Shown one piece after another: positions 54,161-61,463 of a DNA stretch of 64,000 bases. The stretch lies in the NCBI GenBank assembly GCA_018992685.1, contig JACVGT010000011.1, forward strand, positions 1-64,000. Reading direction: 5' to 3'. Source of the stretch: Theionarchaea archaeon (GTDB taxonomy: Archaea; Methanobacteriota_B; Thermococci; Methanofastidiosales; SZ-28-30). Both the position numbers and the translations under genes were made by a program. The notes beneath the pieces were generated by a model. That model ran no database searches and had not been told where the DNA came from. It saw only the letters and a program-made list of their open reading frames with translations. Position 1 is the first letter of the stretch. Every line of letters begins with the position of its first letter.

Positions 54161-54178
54161 TCATGATCATGATCATGA
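54161..54178. repeat. Perfect 18-bp palindrome upstream of rpl10e
   Basis: TCATGATCATGATCATGA is its own reverse complement and consists of overlapping TGATCA units. It lies 49 bases after the GH10 stop and about 145 bases before the promoter of rpl10e. It may be an operator, a terminator hairpin for the GH10 mRNA, or chance. Confidence 0.4.
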
Positions 54179-54318
54179 GATTGTTCCTCCTTTGATTTAG
54201 ATGATTTCCCAGAGTCTATTCCAACTGGTAGATTCCACATATGTATATACAGTGATCAGAAAAAGACAGTTTTCCCTCATTCTTTGTGGAAAACTTTGTC
54301 CAGCCGGTTCATCTCCAC

Positions 54319-54335
54319 GCAAGATTTATAAAGCT
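54319..54335 (+). promoter_or_regulatory. rpl10e promoter
   Basis: GCAAGATTTATAAAGCT is a good TATA about 35 bases before the ATG at 54365. The rest of 54113-54318 holds the palindrome and no gene. Confidence 0.6.
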
Positions 54336-54364
54336 CTCTTCATCTCTAGGCACAGGTGATTCTT

Positions 54365-54871
54365 ATGGCACATTTACGACCTGGAAAAATCGACCGGAAT
54401 GTGGACAAACCCTCATACACACGGAGGAAGTACATACGCGGGGTTCCCGGTATCAAGATCGTGCACTTTGATATGGGAAATACCAGGCGGATCTTCCCCT
54501 TTGAGGTTTCGCTTGTGGTCAAAGAACCGATTCAGATACGGCACAATGCCCTTGAAGCTGCGCGTGTTATCTCTCACCGGTATCTGGAAAAACGAGTCGG
54601 TCCTACCAACTATCACATGAAGATCAGGACTTTCCCTCACGAGATTCTGAGGGAAAACCGCATGGCATCGGGGAAGAAGGCGGACCGGTATGGAGACGGC
54701 ATGAGGCGTTCCTTTGGCAAGCCAATGGGAACCGCAGCTCGGCTGGAAGAAAATCAGAAAGTGATTTCCATCTGGGTGGATGAAAACAGGATTTCTCACG
54801 CTAAGGAAGCTTTGAGAAAAGCAGGACATAAGTTCCCAGTTCGAGTGTCTATCTGCGTGGAAAACGCCTGA
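54365..54871 (+). CDS. rpl10e: Ribosomal protein uL16 (L10e)
   Basis: A 168-residue large-subunit protein of the uL16/L10e family that binds near the peptidyl-transferase and A-site tRNA. Typical archaeal segments: HLRPGKIDRNVDKPSYTRRK, EAARVISHRYLEKRVGPTNY and KADRYGDGMRRSFGKPMGTAAR. A GTG at 54356 is in frame, but AGGTGATTCTT places the start at the ATG 54365, which also matches the family N-terminus. Confidence 0.96.
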   Translation: MAHLRPGKIDRNVDKPSYTRRKYIRGVPGIKIVHFDMGNTRRIFPFEVSLVVKEPIQIRHNALEAARVISHRYLEKRVGPTNYHMKIRTFPHEILRENRMASGKKADRYGDGMRRSFGKPMGTAARLEENQKVISIWVDENRISHAKEALRKAGHKFPVRVSICVENA

Positions 54872-54882
54872 TATTCCTCCAA

Positions 54883-55317
54883 CTAGTACCTTTTTCTTCC
54901 ATAACTTCTGTCCCGGCTTCCATATCTCCTGTCCTGACCTCCAAATCGGGGTCGGGGCTGGCGTTCTACTTTCTTATCGGATACGTTGCTTTCCATGTTG
55001 GGCTCTATTTCCTCAGAACTCACCTCCATGTGCCCAAGCCTCCCTAGACTGAGCCGCATGGAATCTTTAAATACCGTAATGTAGCCGTTCGTAATGGAAT
55101 AGCTCGTTCCTTCGTGGACAGTTTCGATGTTCTCATTCCAGACACTGAGAATGATGCAGCCAGTAGAGTCGCCCACCAGAACATCAGAGACACGGTGTGC
55201 AGAACCATCCTTTCTGGACACTACATCACGAGGTTCGCCCTTATTGATGACCTGCACCTTGAGATTCACATTCCGGGACCCCGGATTAAGATCTGCAATT
55301 TTCATGATCGGTTCCAA
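54883..55317 (-). CDS. OB-fold single-stranded nucleic-acid-binding protein
   Basis: A 144-residue protein with one OB fold (MKIADLNPGSRNVNLKVQVINKG, then VLVGDSTGCIILSVWNENI and TSYSITNGYITVF; split at VNLKV) and a flexible Arg/Gly/Tyr-rich tail (RYGSRDRSYGRKRY). This is the organisation of archaeal single-OB SSB proteins related to RPA and hSSB1. It binds single-stranded DNA in replication and repair. The frame opens with a TTG (55317) that has GGAGGT 6 bases upstream; the next ATG (55305) has a spacing of 18 bases, so TTG is preferred. It is convergent with rpl10e, 11 bases apart. Confidence 0.85.
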   Translation of the reverse strand: MEPIMKIADLNPGSRNVNLKVQVINKGEPRDVVSRKDGSAHRVSDVLVGDSTGCIILSVWNENIETVHEGTSYSITNGYITVFKDSMRLSLGRLGHMEVSSEEIEPNMESNVSDKKVERQPRPRFGGQDRRYGSRDRSYGRKRY

Positions 55318-55469
55318 ATAGATACCTCCTCTTCTTGGTTACATGTTGTCCTTTAAATGGTTTCGGGTAAACGCGATCTGTCCCTTCGTTCGTGGTGGGT
55401 CCACAGGCACGTGACATGAGCCACTCACAAGAACGAGACAGGTGAATCTGATCTCCTTTCCCACTCTGT

Positions 55470-55796
55470 CTATTTGTCGCCCGTCAAATTCAGGATTGCT
55501 GCAGCAATGTCACCGTTGGACTCCTTGAGTGCGTTCTCGGCCTCATCTCGTGTGCACGCTGTCTGTTCCATCACCATCTTGATGTCTCCCTCTGGAATCT
55601 CCTTATGTCTTCTTCTGGTTGTGTAGTTGCCTGACACTTGAAAGGTCTTCTGACCGGCAGCACTAATGGATGCCACATCAGGGTTCTTGAATACGTATTC
55701 TTCATCGGGAGTTCTAATAATGACTTCCTCTGCTTCGATTTCACTCATCTTGACGCCAGCTTGCTTCATCAACCTGCGCATCCTTGTATCGAACAT
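55470..55796 (-). CDS. nac: Nascent polypeptide-associated complex protein (archaeal NAC)
   Basis: A 108-residue protein with the NAC beta-barrel domain (EEVIIRTPDEEYVFKNPDV, ISAAGQKTFQVSG) and a C-terminal UBA domain (VMEQTACTRDEAENALKESNGDIAAAILNL; split at TRDEAENAL). Archaeal NAC is a homodimer that binds ribosomes and nascent chains. GGAGGG precedes the ATG. It is 10 bases after the RAD55-like gene and is probably cotranscribed with it. The interval 55318-55469 contains no further gene. Confidence 0.95.
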   Translation of the reverse strand: MFDTRMRRLMKQAGVKMSEIEAEEVIIRTPDEEYVFKNPDVASISAAGQKTFQVSGNYTTRRRHKEIPEGDIKMVMEQTACTRDEAENALKESNGDIAAAILNLTGDK

Positions 55797-55806
55797 TACA
55801 TCCCTC

Positions 55807-56544
55807 CTACATGATACGCTCTTTCATGTCGAAAAGCAGTCCTTCCTTACCAATGCGGTAACCCACATTCTTTGTGTTATAAACCATTTTCTTGAACTTG
55901 TAAATATTCATGAACAGCTCTGTAAAGTGATGGCCTACCACCTTCCGTGAGAAATGGACCACATTGTCTGCCAGGTAGAGCAGTGCAGTCTCCACTTTGG
56001 GATCGTGCATTCCGTCCACCAGGATGAATACGTAGGAACCTCCATATCGCTTGGCCATCATGCGCATACGATCAAAGAATTCACACACCATGTCGGGGCT
56101 GTTGTTCTGCAGGATGAAAGACAAAGAATCCACCACACACCTGCATTCTCCACGGGTCTTCTTGATCTGATCAAATAAGGCATGTTCTATCTGGTCCATG
56201 GCTGTGAGATCGTGCGCAAAGATCTTGAAAGGTGCGATTTTCTCGTCCGTATACTCCCTGTAGCGGGGGGTGAATGCATCAATGAAATGCAGTGTCCTGT
56301 TGTAGTACATGTTGACATCCCATCCAAAGAAGGTGATGTCCTCCAGAATGTCCTCTGGAGCTTGGTTACTGGTAAAGTAGACTCCTTCACCCCCATCTTT
56401 TAATCCACGGTACAGTATGCTCCAGGCTACCACTTCAGCTCCGCTTCCTGGATGGGAGTGCAGTATCGTTGTAGTTCTGTCGGGAATGCCGCCACCAACC
56501 AAAATGTCTAGGTCCTGACTACCCGTGCTGTAGACCTTCACCAT
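55807..56544 (-). CDS. RAD55/KaiC-like protein with degenerate Walker A
   Basis: A 245-residue RecA-fold protein that aligns along its length with archaeal RAD55-type ATPases (YSTGSQDLDILVGGGIPDRTTTIL start, GVYFTSNQAPEDILEDITFFGWD, CRCVVDSLSFIL as the Walker B strand). However, the P-loop reads SHPGSGAEV: the invariant Lys and the following Ser/Thr are replaced. It probably cannot hydrolyse ATP in the usual way and may act as a regulatory partner of an active paralogue. The two other RAD55-like genes in the window keep their P-loops. It lies upstream of NAC with a 10-base gap. Confidence 0.75.
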   Translation of the reverse strand: MVKVYSTGSQDLDILVGGGIPDRTTTILHSHPGSGAEVVAWSILYRGLKDGGEGVYFTSNQAPEDILEDITFFGWDVNMYYNRTLHFIDAFTPRYREYTDEKIAPFKIFAHDLTAMDQIEHALFDQIKKTRGECRCVVDSLSFILQNNSPDMVCEFFDRMRMMAKRYGGSYVFILVDGMHDPKVETALLYLADNVVHFSRKVVGHHFTELFMNIYKFKKMVYNTKNVGYRIGKEGLLFDMKERIM

Positions 56545-56830
56545 GGGTAGTACTATAGCGCGTCGCTCTTAAAAGGTTTGCTTTACAATCGATTTCAGAA
56601 TGCACAGGATGAGCGCTATTCCGCAGGTATGAGGTGGGCTGCCATGGTCTCGTCTGAAAGACTTTCTGCCCCTTTTACGGATTCACAGAGGTTCGTGTGC
56701 ATATTTTTACGGTTCTCTCGTTGCCTCTCTTTTCCTGAATCCGCACCTGGGACAGCAGAAGCTTTCATTTGCCAGAAAGATCAGATATCCCACCACAATG
56801 TTCAAAACCAACAATGAAAGCCAGGAGAGT

Positions 56831-56926
56831 ATGCCTTTAATCTACCGTGAGAATTTGTATGTTCTTATGGCTATTGCATCATGTTATTCTCTGTTTTTTT
56901 CACCTCTGGCAAGGTGGTTAGGTTAA
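56831..56926 (+). CDS. Possible 31-residue hydrophobic peptide upstream of the RiPP locus
   Basis: ATG at 56831 preceded by CCAGGAGAGT (AGGAG spaced 3 bases) opens a frame of 31 residues beginning MPLIYRENLYVLM, with a hydrophobic middle (LMAIASCYSLFF), one Cys and RWLG at the end. The same frame is open from 56633 and has an earlier ATG at 56798. It ends 52 bases before the precursor TATA box. No family is recognised. Listed because it has a Shine-Dalgarno and sits next to the peptide locus. The rest of 56545-56978 shows nothing else. Confidence 0.25.
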   Translation: MPLIYRENLYVLMAIASCYSLFFSPLARWLG

Positions 56927-56976
56927 TGACCTAAATGTAAGCTCAAGAAAGACTCTGGTATAACGATACTATCGAA

Positions 56977-56990
56977 ACATTTATAAATAA
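56977..56990 (+). promoter_or_regulatory. Promoter of the RiPP precursor
   Basis: ACATTTATAAATAA is a near-consensus TATA (with a purine-rich ATCGAA before it as BRE). Transcription would start near 57012, right at the AGGAGGTG ribosome-binding site of the precursor gene (57014-57021). Confidence 0.7.
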
Positions 56991-57028
56991 GAAAGAGAAT
57001 AATAGCAAAACTACAGGAGGTGCGAACC

Positions 57029-57127
57029 ATGAAGTTTAACGTAAGGAAGTTGGAGACCGTCTCAACTACTGTTGCTGCAGCAGATGACGTGGTCCCTTGG
57101 AAAGAAGCCAAGCTGCAGTGCCTGTAA
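57029..57127 (+). CDS. RiPP precursor peptide candidate (32 residues)
   Basis: A short gene with its own TATA box, AGGAGGTG 7 bases before the ATG, and a T-tract after the stop, all signs of a real, strongly expressed small gene. The peptide begins MKFNVRKLETV, has a Ser/Thr/Ala-rich middle and an ADD motif, and ends VVPWKEAKLQCL. Basic/amphipathic N-terminus as leader and a short C-terminal core is the layout of PqqA-like and other single-core RiPPs. The core holds one Trp, two Lys and one Cys (next to last residue), residues often cross-linked by radical SAM enzymes. It is followed by three PqqD-radical SAM-SPASM enzymes and a PqqD-M50 protease. The cluster context makes the assignment good; the modification and cleavage sites are inferred. 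Confidence 0.8.
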   Translation: MKFNVRKLETVSTTVAAADDVVPWKEAKLQCL

Positions 57128-57150
57128 TCTTTCCAAAAGGGATCTAGAAA

Positions 57151-57181
57151 GTTTTCTTTGACTTTTTTGTTTTTTTTCTTT
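57151..57181 (+). terminator. T-tract after the precursor gene
   Basis: Three runs of 4, 6 and 8 Ts lie 24-54 bases after the precursor stop. This should terminate most transcripts, giving much more precursor than enzymes, as usual in RiPP loci. Read-through would feed the enzyme genes. Confidence 0.7.
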
Positions 57182-57210
57182 GCCACATTGATGGTTATCC
57201 GGTGTGAAAA

Positions 57211-58551
57211 ATGCCTTACCTGCGAATAATCAAGACCTCAGTGATCAGAACGATTCCTCTGGGAGTGTACCTATGTGTCCCTCACGGGTTTGCGTCTGAA
57301 GCATACTATCCTGTGATGGAAGTTGACGAATCCATAAAAGAGGTTCTCACCCTCTGTGACGGGACACGAACTCGAGAGGATATCCTCAGTCACCTTGCTG
57401 CAGAAACTGGAGAATCTGTGGAGGAGGTGGCGGAAGGATTTGACCAGTTTGTGGAATACATGGTACAGGAGGGTGTACTGGAATGGAGAGAAGAACCGTC
57501 TCCTCTTGAGCCTCTTTACTTGAAGAATAGACCACTGGGGATTATCATGGAGATAACGTCCGACTGCAACCTGCAGTGCCCAATGTGTTATGCTGATTCA
57601 GGAACTGGGCACTCGTGCGATCTAGCGCTGGATGATGTGACCGCCATTGTTGAGGCATCTAAGAAAATGAGGTCAACGTCTCTCGTTATCACTGGAGGCG
57701 AGCCCCTCCTCCGGAAAGACCTGGTGATCTACATGCTGAAAGAGCTCTCCCCCGTAGAGACAGTGGACGTGGCTCTCTTTACAAATGGTACGCTCGTTAC
57801 CAGTGAATATGCACGAGACCTGTATGATGCAGGGCTAAGGCACGCTATTGTCAGTGTGGACGGACACACAGCAGAACTGAACGACAAAATACGAGGTCAT
57901 GGGGCTTTTGAGAAGACAATTCAAGGTATTCATTATCTCAGAGAACGTGGTATTCAAGTCAATGTTGTAACTACGATTTCTCAGACCAATTATCCATATA
58001 TGAAAGAGATCAGAGAGTTTACCTCCCAAATCGGAGACGGCAGCGGCTTGATCCCTGTTTCTCCTTTTGGAAGAGCTGCCCCGGAAATTCTCTTGACTCC
58101 AGAAGGAGTGTTCAGTGTCATGATGGCAAATCTTCCTCCTGGAGAACTTGAAATCAGTATCCCCCCTCGTGATAGATGCAATGTGGGACAGAGTGTTTAC
58201 ATTAGAGCTAACGGAGACGTCTTTCCCTGTGTGAATATGCAGATCCCTGAATTCAGGATGGGGAATATTCGAGAGGAAGATTTCTGGGAAATGTATCAAT
58301 CAGATCTGGTACGAAACCTCTTGCAACTGACAGTCAAGGACTTTGAGCAGTGCAGAGACTGTGATATTCGCTATTACTGCGGAGGCTCGTGTAGAGGGTT
58401 TGCTTACAAACTGAATGGCTCGTTGTACCTTCCAGACCCCTGGAATTGCGGGGCAAATAAGAAACTGACTGAAGAGATTTTGAAAAATGGTGGAGAGACT
58501 ACCAAGAAAGGACTCCGAGAGCTGCTAAAATCCACCAAGGAGTTACTATGA
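57211..58551 (+). CDS. RiPP radical SAM/SPASM enzyme 1 with N-terminal PqqD-like domain
   Basis: A 446-residue enzyme. Residues about 5-95 are a PqqD-like RiPP recognition element (PVMEVDESIKEVLTLCDGTRT, HLAAETGESVEEVAEGFDQF). The radical SAM domain follows, with the 4Fe-4S CxxxCxxC as CNLQCPMC (Cys119, 123, 126) and the SAM-binding GGEPLLR. The C-terminal SPASM domain has cysteines at about 323, 340, 381, 384, 390, 394 and 413 for auxiliary clusters (CNVGQ, FPCVN, QCRDC, YYCGGSCRG, NCG). It would bind the leader of the precursor encoded 84 bases upstream and modify its core through a 5'-deoxyadenosyl radical. Nearest relatives by domain order are PqqE/MftC-type enzymes. No Shine-Dalgarno is strong before the ATG; the product chemistry is unknown. 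Confidence 0.88.
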   Translation: MPYLRIIKTSVIRTIPLGVYLCVPHGFASEAYYPVMEVDESIKEVLTLCDGTRTREDILSHLAAETGESVEEVAEGFDQFVEYMVQEGVLEWREEPSPLEPLYLKNRPLGIIMEITSDCNLQCPMCYADSGTGHSCDLALDDVTAIVEASKKMRSTSLVITGGEPLLRKDLVIYMLKELSPVETVDVALFTNGTLVTSEYARDLYDAGLRHAIVSVDGHTAELNDKIRGHGAFEKTIQGIHYLRERGIQVNVVTTISQTNYPYMKEIREFTSQIGDGSGLIPVSPFGRAAPEILLTPEGVFSVMMANLPPGELEISIPPRDRCNVGQSVYIRANGDVFPCVNMQIPEFRMGNIREEDFWEMYQSDLVRNLLQLTVKDFEQCRDCDIRYYCGGSCRGFAYKLNGSLYLPDPWNCGANKKLTEEILKNGGETTKKGLRELLKSTKELL

Positions 58552-58579
58552 GGAAGAGATTTTTCATCATACCAGTCTG

Positions 58580-58690
58580 GTGAGAGATGAAGCCATCCGA
58601 GAGAAAGAGCCGAAAATAATAGACCTGTCCCGTTTCTTGGGAGTCCATGGAATTCCAGTGTATATTCCTGACTTTCTTCTTGGAATATAG
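58580..58690 (+). CDS. Possible 36-residue ORF between enzymes 1 and 2
   Basis: The 165-base gap between the first two enzyme genes contains a frame open from 58529 to 58690 with a GTG at 58580. It reads as a plausible amphipathic peptide (VRDEAIREKEPKIIDLSRFL, then PVYIPDFLLGI). It has no ATG and no Shine-Dalgarno. It could be a second small peptide, a remnant of the duplication that made the two enzymes, or chance. Confidence 0.2.
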   Translation: MRDEAIREKEPKIIDLSRFLGVHGIPVYIPDFLLGI

Positions 58691-58716
58691 GCTGGAACAT
58701 GTGCGGAGGTGATGAA

Positions 58717-60063
58717 ATGCAATATCTAAGAGTGACAAAGACACCAATCGTCAGAAGAATGCCGCTGGGAACATATGCATGTTTCCCTTCAGGGTTTCAA
58801 CTTGAATCCTTCTATCCAATAATGGAAATCGACGGATCCATAGAAGAGGTTCTCACCCTCTGTGATGGAACACGAACTCGAGAGGATATCCTCAACCACC
58901 TTGCTGCAGAAAGTGGAGAATCTGTGGAGGAGGTGGCGGAAGGATTTGACCAGTTTGTGGAGTACATGGTACAGGAGGGTGTACTGGAATGGAGAGAAGA
59001 ACCGTCTCTTGTTGAGCCTCTTTACAGAGAGAACAGACCCTTCAGTATCACCATAGACATTACATCAGCGTGCAACCTTCAATGTGACTTCTGTTCGGCT
59101 GATTCAGGGGCCCCACGGGGTGATGATCTGACAATGGAACATATCGACCCTCTTCTTGAGCAGGTGAAAAAGTGCAAACCCACGCCTTTTGCCATAAGCG
59201 GCGGAGAGCCCCTTCTCAAGAAGGAAATGGTACTCCACATTTTGGAAGAACTTGCTTCCATTAGAGAAACTGCTGTGACCATTTTTACTAACGCGACCCT
59301 GGTGAATAGAGATTATGCTCAACAGCTTTATGATGCAGGACTGAGATATGCACGAGTCAGTGTGGACGGGCACACAGCACAGGTGCACGATGCAATACGA
59401 GGAAAGGGAACGTTCCAGAAGACGACTCAGGGAATACAGTATCTGAGAGAGCTTGGCATTCACGTCAATACCGTGTCTGTGATTTCCAAGACGAACTATC
59501 AGTATCTGGGTGAGATCAGACACTTTGTTAATCACATTGCAGACAGCTATGGTCTTGCTGTTGTGCAGGAGTATGGAAGGGGTGCAGAGTCTGGGCACCT
59601 GCTTCTCAGTGAAGAAGAACGGTTCAATGTTAATATGTCCAATCTCAGAACAGAAAACATTCAGACGAATGTCAGCCCTCGAGACAGATGCAACGTAGGA
59701 GAGACCATCTACATCAGAGCCAATGGAGATATCTTTCCGTGCTTCTATCTTCAGTTCCCCGAATTCAGAGTGGGTAATATTAAGGAGAACGATCTCTTTG
59801 AAATCTACGAACACAAGATCATGAAGGACCTGTTGAAAATGACTGTTGCAGATATCGAGGAATGCCGGGAGTGCGAGATCCGGTACTACTGTGGAGGCGC
59901 ATGCAGAGGGTTTGCGTATCTGGAGCACAGCTCAGTTCACGTTCCAGATCCTCTGAACTGTGAAAAGAACAAAACGATCGTTCGCATGATTCTGGAAAAG
60001 GGTGAGGAGAATACGAAGCAACTGCTCAGAGAAGTGTTGGATTCAACTTCAGCACTGGGATAG
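58717..60063 (+). CDS. RiPP radical SAM/SPASM enzyme 2 with N-terminal PqqD-like domain
   Basis: A 448-residue paralogue of enzyme 1. Starting at the ATG 58717 (GGAGGTGAT directly upstream; an ATG at 58699 is poorer), the radical SAM cysteines fall at the same positions 119, 123 and 126 (CNLQCDFC). GGEPLLKK and the full SPASM set (CNVGE, FPCFY, ECREC, YYCGGACRG, NCE) are present. The PqqD-like domain is almost identical to that of enzyme 1, even at DNA level over 180 bases, whereas the catalytic domain differs at many positions (for example SADSGAPRGDDL against YADSGTGHSCDL). So the two likely recognise the same leader but act at different sites or steps. Confidence 0.88.
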   Translation: MQYLRVTKTPIVRRMPLGTYACFPSGFQLESFYPIMEIDGSIEEVLTLCDGTRTREDILNHLAAESGESVEEVAEGFDQFVEYMVQEGVLEWREEPSLVEPLYRENRPFSITIDITSACNLQCDFCSADSGAPRGDDLTMEHIDPLLEQVKKCKPTPFAISGGEPLLKKEMVLHILEELASIRETAVTIFTNATLVNRDYAQQLYDAGLRYARVSVDGHTAQVHDAIRGKGTFQKTTQGIQYLRELGIHVNTVSVISKTNYQYLGEIRHFVNHIADSYGLAVVQEYGRGAESGHLLLSEEERFNVNMSNLRTENIQTNVSPRDRCNVGETIYIRANGDIFPCFYLQFPEFRVGNIKENDLFEIYEHKIMKDLLKMTVADIEECRECEIRYYCGGACRGFAYLEHSSVHVPDPLNCEKNKTIVRMILEKGEENTKQLLREVLDSTSALG

Positions 60064-60105
60064 TTCTCTTTATTGCAGCAGTATCCATGGATCGAAGGGA
60101 GGGAC

Positions 60106-61461
60106 ATGAAGATGGATCATGTGAAGAAGCAATATCCTCGGGCTGTCCACCAGGTTGTCATCAGGCATACACGTGTTGGAGACTTCTTGATGTCAGGTGA
60201 CAGCTTGCTTGAAATGGATGGTCCGTCTCTTGAGGTAGTGAACTTGTGTGACGGTTGTCATACTGTCCAGGACATAGCAGAATGGGCAGCCAGAGAAGCA
60301 GACGAGCCTGTGGAAGAGGCGTATGAAGGGCTGATCCAGTTTCTGGACATGCTTTCAGGAGAAGGTGTCATTGTCTATAAGGATTCTCCAGACCCTTTCA
60401 ACCCTGTCTATTGCTATGATAGGCCGCTCTCTGTGATCTGGGAGATTACGTATGCATGCAATCAGCGGTGCAGGTACTGTATTGCTCAGGCTGGTACCCC
60501 TGATCCTGATGAACTCTCCCCACAGGAAATAGACAGAGTGCTGGACGAGCTGGTGGAACTTGGAATTGGGTTGATCAACATAACAGGAGGAGAGCCCCTA
60601 CTGAAAATGGATACTGCCCTTCACATAGCAAGGAGGGCCTCGGAGAATGGCATTGATCTCGAGCTGTTGACCAATGGAATGTTGATAACTTCCGACGTGG
60701 CTCAGAATATCTATGATGCAGGCATCCGGCATGCTCAGGTCAGTCTGGACTGTGTACGGCCAGAGGTTCATGATAACCAGAGGGGGGTGAAAGGTGCCTG
60801 GAAGAAAACTGTGAGTGGTATCCGAAACTTGAGAGATGCAGGAGTCAATGTCATGGCAGCGGCAGTCATGACCAGTGAAAACTTACAGTACTTTGAAGAG
60901 ACAAAGCAGTTTCTCAGGGAGATAGCTAATGTCGTCAAGATGGGTTCTGTTTTGCCAATGGGGCGGGGGGAGAACAGTATTTTTCTGCTCCCTCCTGAGG
61001 ACTATCTCACCTTTCTTAAATTGAGGAATACTGAAGAAGCCACGCTCACAGACTTCATTTTCTGCAGAGAGAAATGTTCTATAGGTACAACGCCTGTGAT
61101 TTCGCCACGGGGAGATGTGTATCCCTGCATGTTGACGAAATACGATGAACTGAAACTGGGAAATGTGAGGGATACGTCCATACACGCTATTTATGAGAAT
61201 TCTGATTTGCTTCAGGAGCTTTTCGACTGGAATGTGGACAAGGTAGATGCCTGCCATTCTTGTTGGAATCGCTACTACTGTGGAGGAGGGTGCAGGGGGT
61301 GCGCATTCGCATACCACGGGACTATTTATGGAAATGATCCATATCAATGTGCTGCCCGGAAGAAATTCGCTCGAGAGCTTCTTGTACGGGGAGATCCAGA
61401 AACTCGAAAAGCACTGAAACATCTAATCTTTTTAGCTAAGCATGACTCTGGTAGAGGATAA
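60106..61461 (+). CDS. RiPP radical SAM/SPASM enzyme 3 with N-terminal PqqD-like domain
   Basis: A 451-residue, more divergent member. PqqD-like region at about 5-95 (VNLCDGCHTVQDIAEWAARE), radical SAM motif CNQRCRYC (Cys118, 122, 125), ITGGEPLLK, and SPASM cysteines (CSIG, YPCMLT, ACHSC, YYCGGGCRGCAF). The first cysteine of the SPASM part (REKCSIGT) and an extra Cys in GCRGCAF differ from the other two. GGGAGGG supports ATG 60106 or the ATG 60112; a TTG frame opens at 60073. Its end is 2 bases before the protease gene. It probably carries out a distinct step on the same precursor. Confidence 0.87.
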   Translation: MKMDHVKKQYPRAVHQVVIRHTRVGDFLMSGDSLLEMDGPSLEVVNLCDGCHTVQDIAEWAAREADEPVEEAYEGLIQFLDMLSGEGVIVYKDSPDPFNPVYCYDRPLSVIWEITYACNQRCRYCIAQAGTPDPDELSPQEIDRVLDELVELGIGLINITGGEPLLKMDTALHIARRASENGIDLELLTNGMLITSDVAQNIYDAGIRHAQVSLDCVRPEVHDNQRGVKGAWKKTVSGIRNLRDAGVNVMAAAVMTSENLQYFEETKQFLREIANVVKMGSVLPMGRGENSIFLLPPEDYLTFLKLRNTEEATLTDFIFCREKCSIGTTPVISPRGDVYPCMLTKYDELKLGNVRDTSIHAIYENSDLLQELFDWNVDKVDACHSCWNRYYCGGGCRGCAFAYHGTIYGNDPYQCAARKKFARELLVRGDPETRKALKHLIFLAKHDSGRG

Positions 61462-61463
61462 CC

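Noticed and set aside
57211-61461. The three SPASM enzymes as alternative-heme (AhbC/AhbD, NirJ) enzymes
   Set aside because: They carry N-terminal PqqD-like domains and follow a short peptide gene; no heme-synthesis genes are nearby.
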